Origin: Desulfobaccales bacterium | Lineage (GTDB): Bacteria > Desulfobacterota > Desulfobaccia > Desulfobaccales > 0-14-0-80-60-11 | Assembly: GCA_030694005.1 (NCBI GenBank) | Contig: JAUXZG010000036.1 | Location: forward strand, 1 to 35,860 | Reading direction: 5' to 3' | Length of the DNA: 35,860 bases | Shown: one piece after another, positions 1 through 7,296 of the stretch | How positions within the stretch are numbered: the stretch's first letter is position 1 | Layout: every line of letters begins with the position of its first letter | The notes under the pieces: model-generated | What the model was told of the DNA's origin: nothing | Database searches by the model: none | Seen by the model: the letters and a program-made list of their open reading frames with translations, nothing else | Made by a program: the position numbers and the translations under genes

Positions 1-494
1 GACTCGGCCACAAAATAGTCGCCCCGGCCCAGCACTGCGTTGCTTCCCAGGCTCTCCCAGATGGATCCTACCACCACCGTGGGGTCCAGGCCCCCGGCCC
101 TTAAGATGGCGGCCACCATGGCCGTGGTGGAGGTCTTGCCGAGCATGCCGGTGACGGCGATCTGAAAATGGCCCTTCATGAGGCGGGCCAGCATCTCCCC
201 CCGGCGCAGCACCGTGAGGCCCTGGGCCCGAGCCGCGGCCAGTTCCGGGTTGTCTTCCTTGACCGCAGTGGAGTGGACCACGATTTGCGCGTCCCCCAGG
301 TGCTCTGGGCGGTGGCCCTGGTAAAACTTGACCCCCAGGGTCTGCAGGCGCCGGGTGATGGCATTGGCAGCCAGGTCCGAGCCGCTCACCCGACAGCCCT
401 GACGCACCAAGAGCTCCGCCAGGCCGCTCATACCGATGCCGCCGACCCCGATGAAGTGGTAGGTTGATTTGGAAGTTAATATTGTTGACACCAT
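1..494 (-). CDS. murC: UDP-N-acetylmuramate--L-alanine ligase MurC, N-terminal part (runs off the window)
   Basis: This is the first amino-acid-adding enzyme of peptidoglycan synthesis; it joins L-Ala to UDP-MurNAc in the cytoplasm using ATP. About 164 N-terminal residues are present and the rest lies beyond position 1. After the ATG at 494 the protein reads YHFIGVGGIGMSGLAELL, the Rossmann-like uracil-binding start typical of MurC. The ATP loop reads TGMLGKTSTTAMV. In most MurC proteins it is GTHGKTTTT, so the usual Thr-His pair before GK is Met-Leu here. No Shine-Dalgarno sequence is obvious. The ATG lies inside a perfect 12-bp inverted repeat (489-500 with 523-534). It is the last visible dcw gene and is separated from murG by an AT-rich insert, whereas murG and murC are usually adjacent. 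Identity is secure; the functional effect of the loop variant is not known. Confidence 0.93.
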   Translation of the reverse strand, partial: MVSTILTSKSTYHFIGVGGIGMSGLAELLVRQGCRVSGSDLAANAITRRLQTLGVKFYQGHRPEHLGDAQIVVHSTAVKEDNPELAAARAQGLTVLRRGEMLARLMKGHFQIAVTGMLGKTSTTAMVAAILRAGGLDPTVVVGSIWESLGSNAVLGRGDYFVAE

Positions 495-534
495 TTAATA
501 GCCCGTATTAATTTAAAGCCCATATTAAATGGTG
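489..534. repeat. Perfect 12-bp inverted repeat over the murC start
   Basis: CACCATTTAATA at 489-500 and TATTAAATGGTG at 523-534 are exact reverse complements with a 22-nt AT-rich spacer. On the minus strand the murC start codon lies in the downstream arm, so a hairpin in the mRNA leader would hide it. A second small GC hairpin (GGTGCGC/GCGCACC) adjoins at about 531-547. Whether this is regulatory or a scar of the neighbouring insertion cannot be told from sequence alone. Confidence 0.5.
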
Positions 535-560
535 CGCGGTGCGCACCCTACATTACTACA

Positions 561-1151
561 TTACTTTTGAAGGCAACCTGAAATTACGTCTATTGTTTTA
601 TTAAATGTATTGCTAATATCATCATCGCAGATTTGTTTGTTATTTATAAAAACACAATTATAAAAACCCCTTGTAACCAATAGGCGAGGGAGACTATCAA
701 ATGTAAAATAATATAGATTACCCCCTTCCCTATCATTTACTATTTTGAGATTCTTACCATAATCAGAATCTGCGGTCCACATGTTGCCTTTTTTTAATAA
801 AGAAACAATTTCATCGTGCTCTTTTCTGTCAAGGTAAATATAAGATGTTCTTGTTATCTTTGTTGTTTCATATAATAATCCCCCTCCAATTAATGGACCT
901 ACCTTTAATGATTCAGTTGTTTCTTTAACAGAAATCCTATTATCTACTGATTTTACCTTAATTTGTTTTATATATAATATTAATTCTTGCAAATCATGGG
1001 CAGCTATTGCTTCTTGAAGCCTTAATTCATCTCCTTTTTTTCTGTAAAAATCCTGAACACGCCTCTCATAATAAGACGTGCAACTGTTTAGGAACAAAAG
1101 TATTATTAGCGTTGCAGAATATATTAATAATTTTTTAGGGAAAAAGTTCAA
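561..1151 (-). CDS. Small predicted lipoprotein of unknown function
   Basis: I do not recognise this 196-residue protein. It starts with a basic n-region and a hydrophobic stretch (LLIYSATLIILLFLNSC), so Cys24 in the LNSC lipobox is a likely lipid attachment site, giving a periplasm-facing lipoprotein. The remainder is charged, predicted soluble and has no motif I can name. A YSYIY-rich middle and a C-terminal pair of Cys (in FYNCVF and KQICDD) are visible. The start is TTG at 1151, preceded by GAGGA four bases upstream. The gene is strikingly AT-rich compared with murC and murG on either side, with AT-ending codons, which suggests horizontal acquisition. It lies inside the dcw cluster in the same direction as its neighbours, so it is probably co-transcribed or read through. 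No function is claimed. Confidence 0.72.
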   Translation of the reverse strand: MNFFPKKLLIYSATLIILLFLNSCTSYYERRVQDFYRKKGDELRLQEAIAAHDLQELILYIKQIKVKSVDNRISVKETTESLKVGPLIGGGLLYETTKITRTSYIYLDRKEHDEIVSLLKKGNMWTADSDYGKNLKIVNDREGGNLYYFTFDSLPRLLVTRGFYNCVFINNKQICDDDISNTFNKTIDVISGCLQK

Positions 1152-1254
1152 TTCTTCCTCGCGAATCCGCCCAACCTATAGATATCCAAAACGTTGCCTA
1201 AACATCTCTTTAATTAACTCCAGCCATGTGGGGCATCTCAAATGCCCACCATTA

Positions 1255-1605
1255 TCATTGTTCCTGTTTGTTGAGGCAATTATCCCTAATTACCTCCAAT
1301 ACCCCCTCAACATTCTGCAGGACCTCATTGTTCCAGAACCTTAATATCTTAAAACCCTCATGCATGAGCCAATTGTCCCGGTCAATATCTCTATCCTGTC
1401 CTACTGCATGCTGTCCGCCATCGATTTCTAGAATCAGGGATTTTTCTAAACATACAAAGTCCACTATGTAGTTACCAATAAACTGCTGTCTCCTGAATTT
1501 AAATCCTTCTAACTGTTTTCCTCGCAAATGCCGCCATAGTAAATTCTCGGCGTCTGTTTGCCCTTTTCTAAAAGTTTTGGCTAAGTTAACCAGACCTTTT
1601 CCCAA
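1255..1605 (-). CDS. DUF559 family endonuclease-like protein
   Basis: This 116-residue protein matches the DUF559 family, which is related to very-short-patch-repair (Vsr-like) restriction-fold endonucleases. The sequence shows the family pattern in order: TDAENLLWRHLRGKQL, then FKFRRQQFIGNYIVDFVC, then LILEIDGGQH, then a C-terminal ILRFWNNEVLQN block. The putative PD-(D/E)xK-type acidic residues are the Asp in YIVDF and the Glu and Asp in LEIDGG. Length is normal for the family (about 115-125), so it appears intact. The TTG at 1605 is the likely start; the frame stays open upstream into a GC-rich palindrome but has no better start. It is AT-rich like the lipoprotein gene and lies in the same murG-murC insert. 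Such genes are frequent stand-alone cargo; the biological role is unknown. Confidence 0.8.
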   Translation of the reverse strand: MGKGLVNLAKTFRKGQTDAENLLWRHLRGKQLEGFKFRRQQFIGNYIVDFVCLEKSLILEIDGGQHAVGQDRDIDRDNWLMHEGFKILRFWNNEVLQNVEGVLEVIRDNCLNKQEQ

Positions 1606-1945
1606 ATAATATTCACCCCCACCCCAACCCTCCCCCCTCGAGGGGGAGGGAGTATTTCGGCATTTTTTTTTAACGAGTTAAGGGATTGAAGATTTTTGTT
1701 AGAAATTAAACCCCCATAAACTTTTTCTTAATCAATCCTCGAGTGAACATCCCATGAAGTTCAAAGAATTCCTAATACTTGGTTGTTTAAATTGGCGCAA
1801 GATAAACCCCCCTCACCCTAACCCTCTCCCCCTTGGGGGGAGAGGGAAAAGAGTGGTGGATTAAATAACGCTTATTTATGAAAATTGGCACTAGTCCTAT
1901 TCTTCTGTGTTGTTTAAATAGTTTTAGGTTGCCCCCCAAAGCTCT
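1606..1945. repeat. Gene-free gap carrying CCCTCTCCC-type palindromes
   Basis: This 340-base stretch has no credible gene. It contains two copies of a GC-rich palindrome with arms like CCCTCCCCC/GGGGGAGGG, at about 1628-1650 and 1822-1846. Each is preceded on the plus strand by a CACCCTAACCC or CACCCCAACCC lead. A third copy at about 1952-1983 is read as the C-terminus of murG. The sequence between copies is AT-rich and featureless. Confidence 0.75.
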
Positions 1946-3079
1946 TTAATCCCCTCCCCCTTGAGGGGGGAGGGTTAGGGTGGGGGTGATCTTTTTTCCA
2001 GTCTTCCCTTCTAAAAGCTCCCGGCACGCCTGGACAATCTCCTTGGCCGCGTCGGGCCGAGCCAGGCGGCGGCAGGCGGCTTCCATCAGTTGACGGGTAT
2101 GGGGGTCAGCCAAAAATTGCCTTATCTTAGCAGCCAAAATCTCCCCGGTAAAATTTTTGTTTAAAATCATTTCAGCGGCGCCGGTGTCCATGAGGAAGCG
2201 GGCGTTGTGCTCCTGATGGTTGTTGGCCGCGAAAGGGTAGGGCACCAACAGCGCGGCCCGGCCCACCGCGGCCAGTTCCGCCAGGGTGGAGGCCCCGGCC
2301 CGGCAGACCACCAGGTGGGCCTGGGCCATCCAGTTAGCCACCTGAGGGGTAAAGGCCGCCACCTGGGCGGCAAACTCCGCGTTTTGGTAGCCTGCCTCCA
2401 CTTCCTGCCGATCCGCCTCACCGGTGATGTGGAGGAATTGGAGCCGGTCTTTAAGGTCAGTAAGGAGAGGCAGGGCCGCCAAAACCTCCATATTGAGATG
2501 GTGCGCGCCCTGGCTGCCCCCGGTGATGAGCACGGTAAAAGGCTCCGGCGGCCGTTCCACCTGCGTCTTAAAAAACTCGTCCCTTATGGGGTTGCCGGTC
2601 CAAAGGGAAAGGTTCGGGGGAAAATAGGTCCGGCTGGCGGGAAAAGACAGAAACACCCGGCCGGCCAGGCGGCCCAGCCAGCGATTGGTAGTCCCCGGAA
2701 TGGCATTTTGCTCATGCAGCGCCAGAGGAATCCCCAACAGATAAGCCGCCACCCCCACCGGCCCGGAGGTGTGCCCGCCCATGCCTAAAACCAAGTGGGG
2801 ATTGAGAGCTTTGAGACGCCTTTTGGCCTCTAAGACGCTGCCAGGCAACCCCCACAGGGCCCGAACCCGGCCGAAGACTCCTTGCCCCTTTAAGGCCCGG
2901 CTCTGAATAACCTCCCAGGGGAAGCCATAGCGCTCTAAAATCTGGGCGCTCACCGCCTTGGGAGTGGTAATAAAAGTCACCTCAGCCCCCAGGGCGGCCT
3001 TAAACTCCTGGGCCACGGCAATCCCGGGAAAGAGATGCCCTCCCGTCCCCCCTCCGGCAATGACCAGCCTCAGGCCCAT
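1946..3079 (-). CDS. murG: UDP-N-acetylglucosamine--lipid I GlcNAc transferase MurG
   Basis: MurG adds GlcNAc to lipid I on the cytoplasmic face of the membrane, producing lipid II. The N-terminus has the glycine-rich loop GGGTGGHLFPG (residues 9-19). The C-terminal half has the donor-binding signatures TGGSQGAHHLN and CRAGASTLAELAAVGRAALLVPYPFAANNHQEHNA, all typical of MurG. The start is ATG at 3079. The 377-residue length is slightly above the family norm because the last roughly 14 residues (ITPTLTLPPQGGGD) are encoded by a dispersed palindromic repeat. The native end was probably near GKTGKK. The gene follows ftsW across a triple-hairpin repeat element and is followed by the AT-rich insert. 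Confidence 0.97.
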   Translation of the reverse strand: MGLRLVIAGGGTGGHLFPGIAVAQEFKAALGAEVTFITTPKAVSAQILERYGFPWEVIQSRALKGQGVFGRVRALWGLPGSVLEAKRRLKALNPHLVLGMGGHTSGPVGVAAYLLGIPLALHEQNAIPGTTNRWLGRLAGRVFLSFPASRTYFPPNLSLWTGNPIRDEFFKTQVERPPEPFTVLITGGSQGAHHLNMEVLAALPLLTDLKDRLQFLHITGEADRQEVEAGYQNAEFAAQVAAFTPQVANWMAQAHLVVCRAGASTLAELAAVGRAALLVPYPFAANNHQEHNARFLMDTGAAEMILNKNFTGEILAAKIRQFLADPHTRQLMEAACRRLARPDAAKEIVQACRELLEGKTGKKITPTLTLPPQGGGD

Positions 3080-3098
3080 GCGGTAGCCTCATGTTTGA

Positions 3099-3298
3099 TT
3101 TGGGGGAGGGGGCTAAGGGCCAGTGGGCCCACTTACAATCCTCCCCCAAGCCCCCACCCCCAATCCCTTAAGATTTTTATGGGGGCTAAAGAAGTCAGGG
3201 CCGCAGGCCCTGCCTTCTTTAGCCCCCATAAAGGGGGTTGGGAGGGGAGTTTGAGGAGAGGGTGGGGGAACCGTGTTCCCCCAGCCCTCCCCTCAAAC
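3099..3298. repeat. Triple-hairpin intergenic element, copy A (murG-ftsW gap)
   Basis: Three inverted repeats occur in a row. Hairpin 1 has TTTGGGGGAGG at 3099 pairing with CCTCCCCCAA at 3140-3149. Hairpin 2 is a long stem, with TTTTTATGGGGGCTAAAGAAG from 3174 pairing with the complementary arm ending about 3232, and an apical AGGGCC-GCA-GGCCCT. It is itself framed by CCCCAATCCCTTAA and AAGGGGGTTGGGAGGGG. Hairpin 3 has TTTGAGGAGAGGG near 3249 pairing with CCCTCCCCTCAAA ending about 3297. The same three-part plan recurs at 30.8 and 32.7 kb. It occupies almost the whole gap between murG and ftsW. Confidence 0.8.
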
Positions 3299-3302
3299 CC
3301 TT

Positions 3303-4475
3303 CTAATCCTTCTTCTCCCCAGCCGGGGTTGGTTTGGGGGGTGGTGGTTTGGCCAGGTGCTTGCTCTGGCTGCTGATGTTCAGCAGGATACCCACGGCCA
3401 GCAGATTGGCCATCAAGGATGACCCCCCGTAGCTTAGGAAAGGCAGGGACAGTCCTTTAGTGGGAAAGATGCCGCTCACCACCCCCATGTTGATGGCCGC
3501 AGGTAAGCCAATGACCAGGGTAAGGCCCAGGGCCAGGTAAGAGCCGAAGGCATCCGGGGCCCTGAGGCTCACCAGGATCCCCCGAGAGATGAGGATGACA
3601 AACAGGGCCAGGACCAGGAGAAATCCCAGGAAGCCCATTTCTTCGCTGAAGATGGACAGGATGAAGTCGGTATGGGCGTCCGGCAGGTAAAAGAGCTTGG
3701 CCTTGCTCTGCCCCGGCCCCAGGCCCCAGAGGCCGCCGGAGCCGATGGCCAGCAGCGACTGTTTCAATTGGTAGCCCAGGTCCGCGCCATATTTCCAGGG
3801 GTCCAGGAAGGAGAGGATACGGGCAAATTTTTTCGGATCCCGCATGACCAGCAGGCTGGCCAGGGCAATGCCCAGGCCCAGGAACAGCAGGATATGGGTG
3901 ACCCGGGTCCCCCCCACAAAAAGCATGGTGAAGACGATGGCCGCCAGGGTGACGGCGGTGCCGAAATCGGGCTCTTTGCCGATGAGGGCGATGAACACCC
4001 CGGCCACGATCATGTGGGGCAGAAAGCCAATGCCAAAATATTTCATTTTTTCTTGCTTGCGGGCCAGAGAATAGGCCAGGAACAGGACCACGGCCAGTTT
4101 GGCGAATTCCGAGGGCTGCAGGGTGAGGGGTCCCAGCTTGAGCCAGCGGGCCGCGCCCCGCACTTTGCCGCCGATGACCGGGAAAAACACCAGCAGCAAG
4201 CCGATGAAGGCGATGAGCAAAATGCGGTAAACCCAACGTTTATAGTTGTGGTAGTTAATCCGGCGTCCCAGCAGGAGCGCCCCCACCCCCAACCCGGCAT
4301 ACATTACCTGGCGCTTGATGAAATAATAGGGGTCCTGGTATTGAGCCTGGGCCATGACATTGGAGGCGATGAAGATCATGGTTATGCCCAAGGCCGCCAG
4401 AGAAAAGGCGCTGACCTGTAAGATCTGGTCATAATGAGGCGGCGCTGCGGTCTGGGCTTTAGCATCCGGCTGCAT
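3303..4475 (-). CDS. ftsW: Lipid II polymerase / division protein FtsW
   Basis: FtsW is a SEDS-family integral membrane glycosyltransferase that works with the septal class B penicillin-binding protein. The 390-residue protein is strongly hydrophobic with about ten membrane spans. It contains the SEDS signatures RWLKLGPLTLQPSEFAKLAVV, a GKEPDFGTA segment, AHTDFILSIFSEEMGFLG and GLSLPFLSYGGSS near the C-terminus. The start is ATG at 4475, which overlaps the end of murD by 17 bases, indicating translational coupling. A position in the dcw cluster between murD and murG favours FtsW over RodA. Confidence 0.95.
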   Translation of the reverse strand: MQPDAKAQTAAPPHYDQILQVSAFSLAALGITMIFIASNVMAQAQYQDPYYFIKRQVMYAGLGVGALLLGRRINYHNYKRWVYRILLIAFIGLLLVFFPVIGGKVRGAARWLKLGPLTLQPSEFAKLAVVLFLAYSLARKQEKMKYFGIGFLPHMIVAGVFIALIGKEPDFGTAVTLAAIVFTMLFVGGTRVTHILLFLGLGIALASLLVMRDPKKFARILSFLDPWKYGADLGYQLKQSLLAIGSGGLWGLGPGQSKAKLFYLPDAHTDFILSIFSEEMGFLGFLLVLALFVILISRGILVSLRAPDAFGSYLALGLTLVIGLPAAINMGVVSGIFPTKGLSLPFLSYGGSSLMANLLAVGILLNISSQSKHLAKPPPPKPTPAGEKKD

Positions 4476-5817
4476 GTCTAAGGTCCCTCACCAATCTTTG
4501 GAAGGTTTCGCCGCGATGCGCATAATCTTGAAACATGTCAAAGCTGGCGCAGGCCGGAGACAGCAGCACCACCTCCCCGGGCCGGGCCAGGTCCCGGGCT
4601 AAAGCCACCGCCTCCTCAAGATCGCCCACCACATAGGCCGGGGCTAGACCCTGCCAAACCCGTAAGAGTTGTGCCCGGGTTTCCCCCAGAAGGATCAGGG
4701 CCTTGACGTGCTCCTTGATGAGAGGGGACAGGAGGTTAAAATCGCTGTTCTTGTCCCGGCCGCCGGCAATGAGGATCACCGGTTTGGTGAAGTGGGCCAG
4801 GGAGCGGGCCACCGCCCCCACATTGGTACCCTTGGAATCGTCATAGAACTCCACGCCGCCCACCTCAGCCACCCGCTCCAGGCGGTGGGGCAGCCCCTTA
4901 AATCGAGCCAGCACCTCCCGGCAGGCCCCGGGGTCGGCCCCGGCGTTAAGCGCCAACAGCAGGGCGGTCATGATGTTCTCCAGGTTATGCCGCCCGGGCA
5001 GCAGGATGTGGTTCAGGGGAAAAGATGTTTTTGGGGCGTCGGCCAGCCTGACCATCACTGCGCCGTTCTTCAGCCAGGCCCCTTCGGTTAAGGGCTGGGT
5101 GGCGGAGAAGTAATAGAGCCGGCCCGGCCACGGGCCCAGGGCCTTCACCGCCGCGTCATCGGCATTTAAAACCCGCCAATCGCTTTCTGTTTGATTACGG
5201 AACAGGCTGGCCTTGGAGGCAATATAGGCCGCAAAGTTAGGATAGCGGTCCAGGTGGTCCGGGGTGATATTGAGCAGGGCCGCGGCCCGGGGGTGGAAAT
5301 GGGTGGCGGTGTCCAACTGGAAGCTGCTCACCTCCACTACCAGCCAGTCAGCCTGCTCCTGGTCGTCCAGCAGGGAAATCAAAGGCGTGCCGATGTTGCC
5401 CCCCACCAAGGGCTTAAGGCCGGAGGCCATGAGCATCTCCCCCACCAGCGTGGTGGTGGTGGTCTTGCCGTTGGTGCCGCTCACGGCTATCAAAGGACGC
5501 TTGATGAAATGGGCCGCCAATTCCAGCTCTCCCCATACCGCCATGCCGGCCTGGCGGGCTGCCGCCAGCCAGGGAAGCTCCGGCGGCACCCCGGGGCTCA
5601 AAAGGATGAGATCATATTCAGCCCAGTTGGGCTCTTGCGCCCCCAGGTCCTCCGTCACCCCCAGGCCCCGAATCTCCCGGCGGTATGCTGTAAGGTCAGA
5701 GGCAGGAGCCATATCCGTGACCGTCACCCGAGCGCCCGCCGCGGCCAGGAAGCGACTCAAGGCCACGCCGGTGCGGGCCAGGCCCACCACCAGAACTTTT
5801 TGGTCTTTAAGCTCCAT
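4459..5817 (-). CDS. murD: UDP-N-acetylmuramoylalanine--D-glutamate ligase MurD
   Basis: MurD adds D-Glu to UDP-MurNAc-L-Ala. The 452-residue protein starts MELKDQKVLVVGLARTGVALSRFLAAAGARVTVTD, a Rossmann-like first domain. The central domain has the ATP loop SGTNGKTTTTTLVGEML, and the C-terminal ligase domain includes GLPHRLERV and DDSKGTN. I chose ATG at 5817 because it is preceded by GAGGT at good spacing and matches the family start. The frame is open upstream to 5916, but that extension is encoded by a palindromic repeat (PTLTLPHQGGG) and is unlikely to be native. The 3' end overlaps ftsW. Confidence 0.96.
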   Translation of the reverse strand: MELKDQKVLVVGLARTGVALSRFLAAAGARVTVTDMAPASDLTAYRREIRGLGVTEDLGAQEPNWAEYDLILLSPGVPPELPWLAAARQAGMAVWGELELAAHFIKRPLIAVSGTNGKTTTTTLVGEMLMASGLKPLVGGNIGTPLISLLDDQEQADWLVVEVSSFQLDTATHFHPRAAALLNITPDHLDRYPNFAAYIASKASLFRNQTESDWRVLNADDAAVKALGPWPGRLYYFSATQPLTEGAWLKNGAVMVRLADAPKTSFPLNHILLPGRHNLENIMTALLLALNAGADPGACREVLARFKGLPHRLERVAEVGGVEFYDDSKGTNVGAVARSLAHFTKPVILIAGGRDKNSDFNLLSPLIKEHVKALILLGETRAQLLRVWQGLAPAYVVGDLEEAVALARDLARPGEVVLLSPACASFDMFQDYAHRGETFQRLVRDLRHAAGC

Positions 5818-5850
5818 ATTACCTCGGTTCCAACCAGGAACCTTCTGCTT

Positions 5851-5961
5851 CCCTCCCCCTTGATGGGGGAGGGTTAGGGTGGGGGTGGAAAAATCTCGCG
5901 ATTTACCCAGGTCCAATAAATCCCCCCTCCCCCCGGCCCCCTCCCACCAGGGGAGGGGGAG
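5851..5961. repeat. Two GC-rich palindromes between mraY and murD
   Basis: A CCCTCCCCC/GGGGGAGGG palindrome with a TTAGGGTGGGGG tail lies at about 5851-5888; it is the same family as the copies at 1.6-2.0 and 10.3-10.4 kb. A second palindrome (CCCCTCCC/GGGAGGGG) lies at about 5936-5961. The rest of the gap to mraY shows nothing else. Confidence 0.7.
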
Positions 5962-6040
5962 TTTCCCAAGAGACCCCCCCCAATTTCAGGGCGTTCATCC
6001 GTAGGCGCAGGGTTAAGCCGCCACTACAAAGAAACTCTAT

Positions 6041-7120
6041 TTACCTCAGTTTCAGGGCGCTCAGGGACAAAAGCCCCAGAACGATGGAGATAATCCAGAA
6101 GCGCACAATGACCTTGGGTTCGGGCCAGCCCTTAAGTTCGAAATGGTGGTGGATGGGCGCCATGCGAAAGATGCGGCGGCCGTTGGACACCTTGAAAAAG
6201 CCCACCTGCAGGATGACCGACAGGGCCTCCACCACAAAAAGCCCGCCCACGATGCCCAAAAGGATTTCCTCCTTGGTCACCAGGGCCACGGTGCCCAAAA
6301 TGCTCCCCAGGGCCAGGGCGCCCACGTCCCCCATAAATACCTGGGCCGGGTAGGAATTGAACCAGAGGAAGCCGATGCCGGCGCCTACCAGGGCCCCCAA
6401 AAAGATGGACACCTCCCCCACCCCCCGTACATAAGGGATGCCCAGATAGGCGGCGATCTTTACATTGCCGACCAGGTAACAAAAGATCATGTAAAAAGCT
6501 GCGGCGATGGTCACCGGGCCGATGGCCAGGCCGTCCAGACCGTCGGTGAGGTTCACCGCGTTAGCGGTTCCCACGATGACAATGACCGCGAAGGGAATAA
6601 AGGCCCAGCCCAGGTCCGGCTGCACGTTCTTGAAAAAAGGCACGGTCAAGGTGGTGTTGAAGTTGGGGTTGACATAGAGCCAGATGGCCGGCACCAGGGC
6701 CACCAGGGTCTGGGTGATGAGCTTGGCCCGGCCGCTCAAGCCCTTATTATGCTTCTTGATAACTTTGAGGTAATCGTCAAAGAAGCCGATGAGCGCGAAC
6801 CCTAAGGCCACCAGGGAAAGCAGCCAGATGTAAGGATTGGCCAGGTCGGTCCACAGCAAGGTGGTGATGAGAATGGCGAAAATGATCATCAGGCCCCCCA
6901 TGGTGGGAGTGCCCTTTTTGTTAAAGTGGGACTGGGGGCCGTCTTCCCGGATATACTGGCCGATCTGGAGTTGCCTAAGCTTATTTATGAACCAGGAGCC
7001 CACCACCAGGCAGATCAACAGGGCCGTAAGCACGGCAAAAATGGTCCGGAAGGTGATGTACCTGAAGACATTGAACCCGCCGAAGACCGTCTTTAAAGGA
7101 TATAAGAGGTGGTAGAGCAC
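6041..7120 (-). CDS. mraY: Phospho-N-acetylmuramoyl-pentapeptide transferase MraY
   Basis: MraY transfers phospho-MurNAc-pentapeptide to undecaprenyl phosphate, making lipid I. The 359-residue protein is polytopic with about ten membrane segments. Signatures present are [10 protein letters not shown], the DDYLKV acidic pair, [26 protein letters not shown] and the [13 protein letters not shown] motif near the C-terminus. The start is GTG at 7120, with AAGG seven bases upstream. Length equals the family norm. It lies between murF and murD as in most dcw clusters. Confidence 0.97.
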   Translation of the reverse strand: MLYHLLYPLKTVFGGFNVFRYITFRTIFAVLTALLICLVVGSWFINKLRQLQIGQYIREDGPQSHFNKKGTPTMGGLMIIFAILITTLLWTDLANPYIWLLSLVALGFALIGFFDDYLKVIKKHNKGLSGRAKLITQTLVALVPAIWLYVNPNFNTTLTVPFFKNVQPDLGWAFIPFAVIVIVGTANAVNLTDGLDGLAIGPVTIAAAFYMIFCYLVGNVKIAAYLGIPYVRGVGEVSIFLGALVGAGIGFLWFNSYPAQVFMGDVGALALGSILGTVALVTKEEILLGIVGGLFVVEALSVILQVGFFKVSNGRRIFRMAPIHHHFELKGWPEPKVIVRFWIISIVLGLLSLSALKLR

Positions 7121-7136
7121 TTAGCGCCTTCTCCCG

Positions 7137-7292
7137 AAAATGGCCAGTGGCCAGTGGTCAGTTGTGTAGTTGTGTAGGGCGGGCACGGCCCGCCATTATC
7201 TCCTGGAAGGTGGGCGGTGCCCACCCTACATTTCTCTGGCGGCACAGGCGTCTCGCCTGTGCAAGTGAACAGGCGGGACGCCTGTTCTACCA
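7137..7292. repeat. Cluster of short REP-like palindromes between murF and mraY
   Basis: Four short palindromes lie side by side. GTAGGGCGGGC-AC-GGCCCGCC is at about 7175-7193, AGGTGGGCGGTGCCCACCCT at about 7208-7227, GGCACAGGCG-TCT-CGCCTGTGC at about 7241-7262, and ACAGGCGGGACGCCTGT at about 7269-7286. They are preceded by a tandem GGCCAGT run at about 7142-7163. Similar units recur at 531-553, 16.19-16.31, 21.55 and 23.44 kb, and one lies inside element B at 30.8 kb. Confidence 0.75.
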
Positions 7293-7296
7293 AATT

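Noticed and set aside
1600-1990. Repeated CCCTCTCCC palindromes considered as a CRISPR array
   Set aside because: Copies are few, irregularly spaced over kilobases, differ in sequence and lack unique equal-length spacers; no cas genes are present.
3672-4421. Long plus-strand open frame opposite ftsW
   Set aside because: It is the shadow of a GC-rich gene with biased codon use; the product is low-complexity (Gln/Gly/His-rich) with no family features. The same holds for similar frames opposite murD, mraY, murE, ftsI and the sigma factor gene.
5818-5916. N-terminal extension of murD
   Set aside because: Encoded by a dispersed palindrome (PTLTLPHQGGG) and lying upstream of an ATG with GAGGT that matches the MurD family start.
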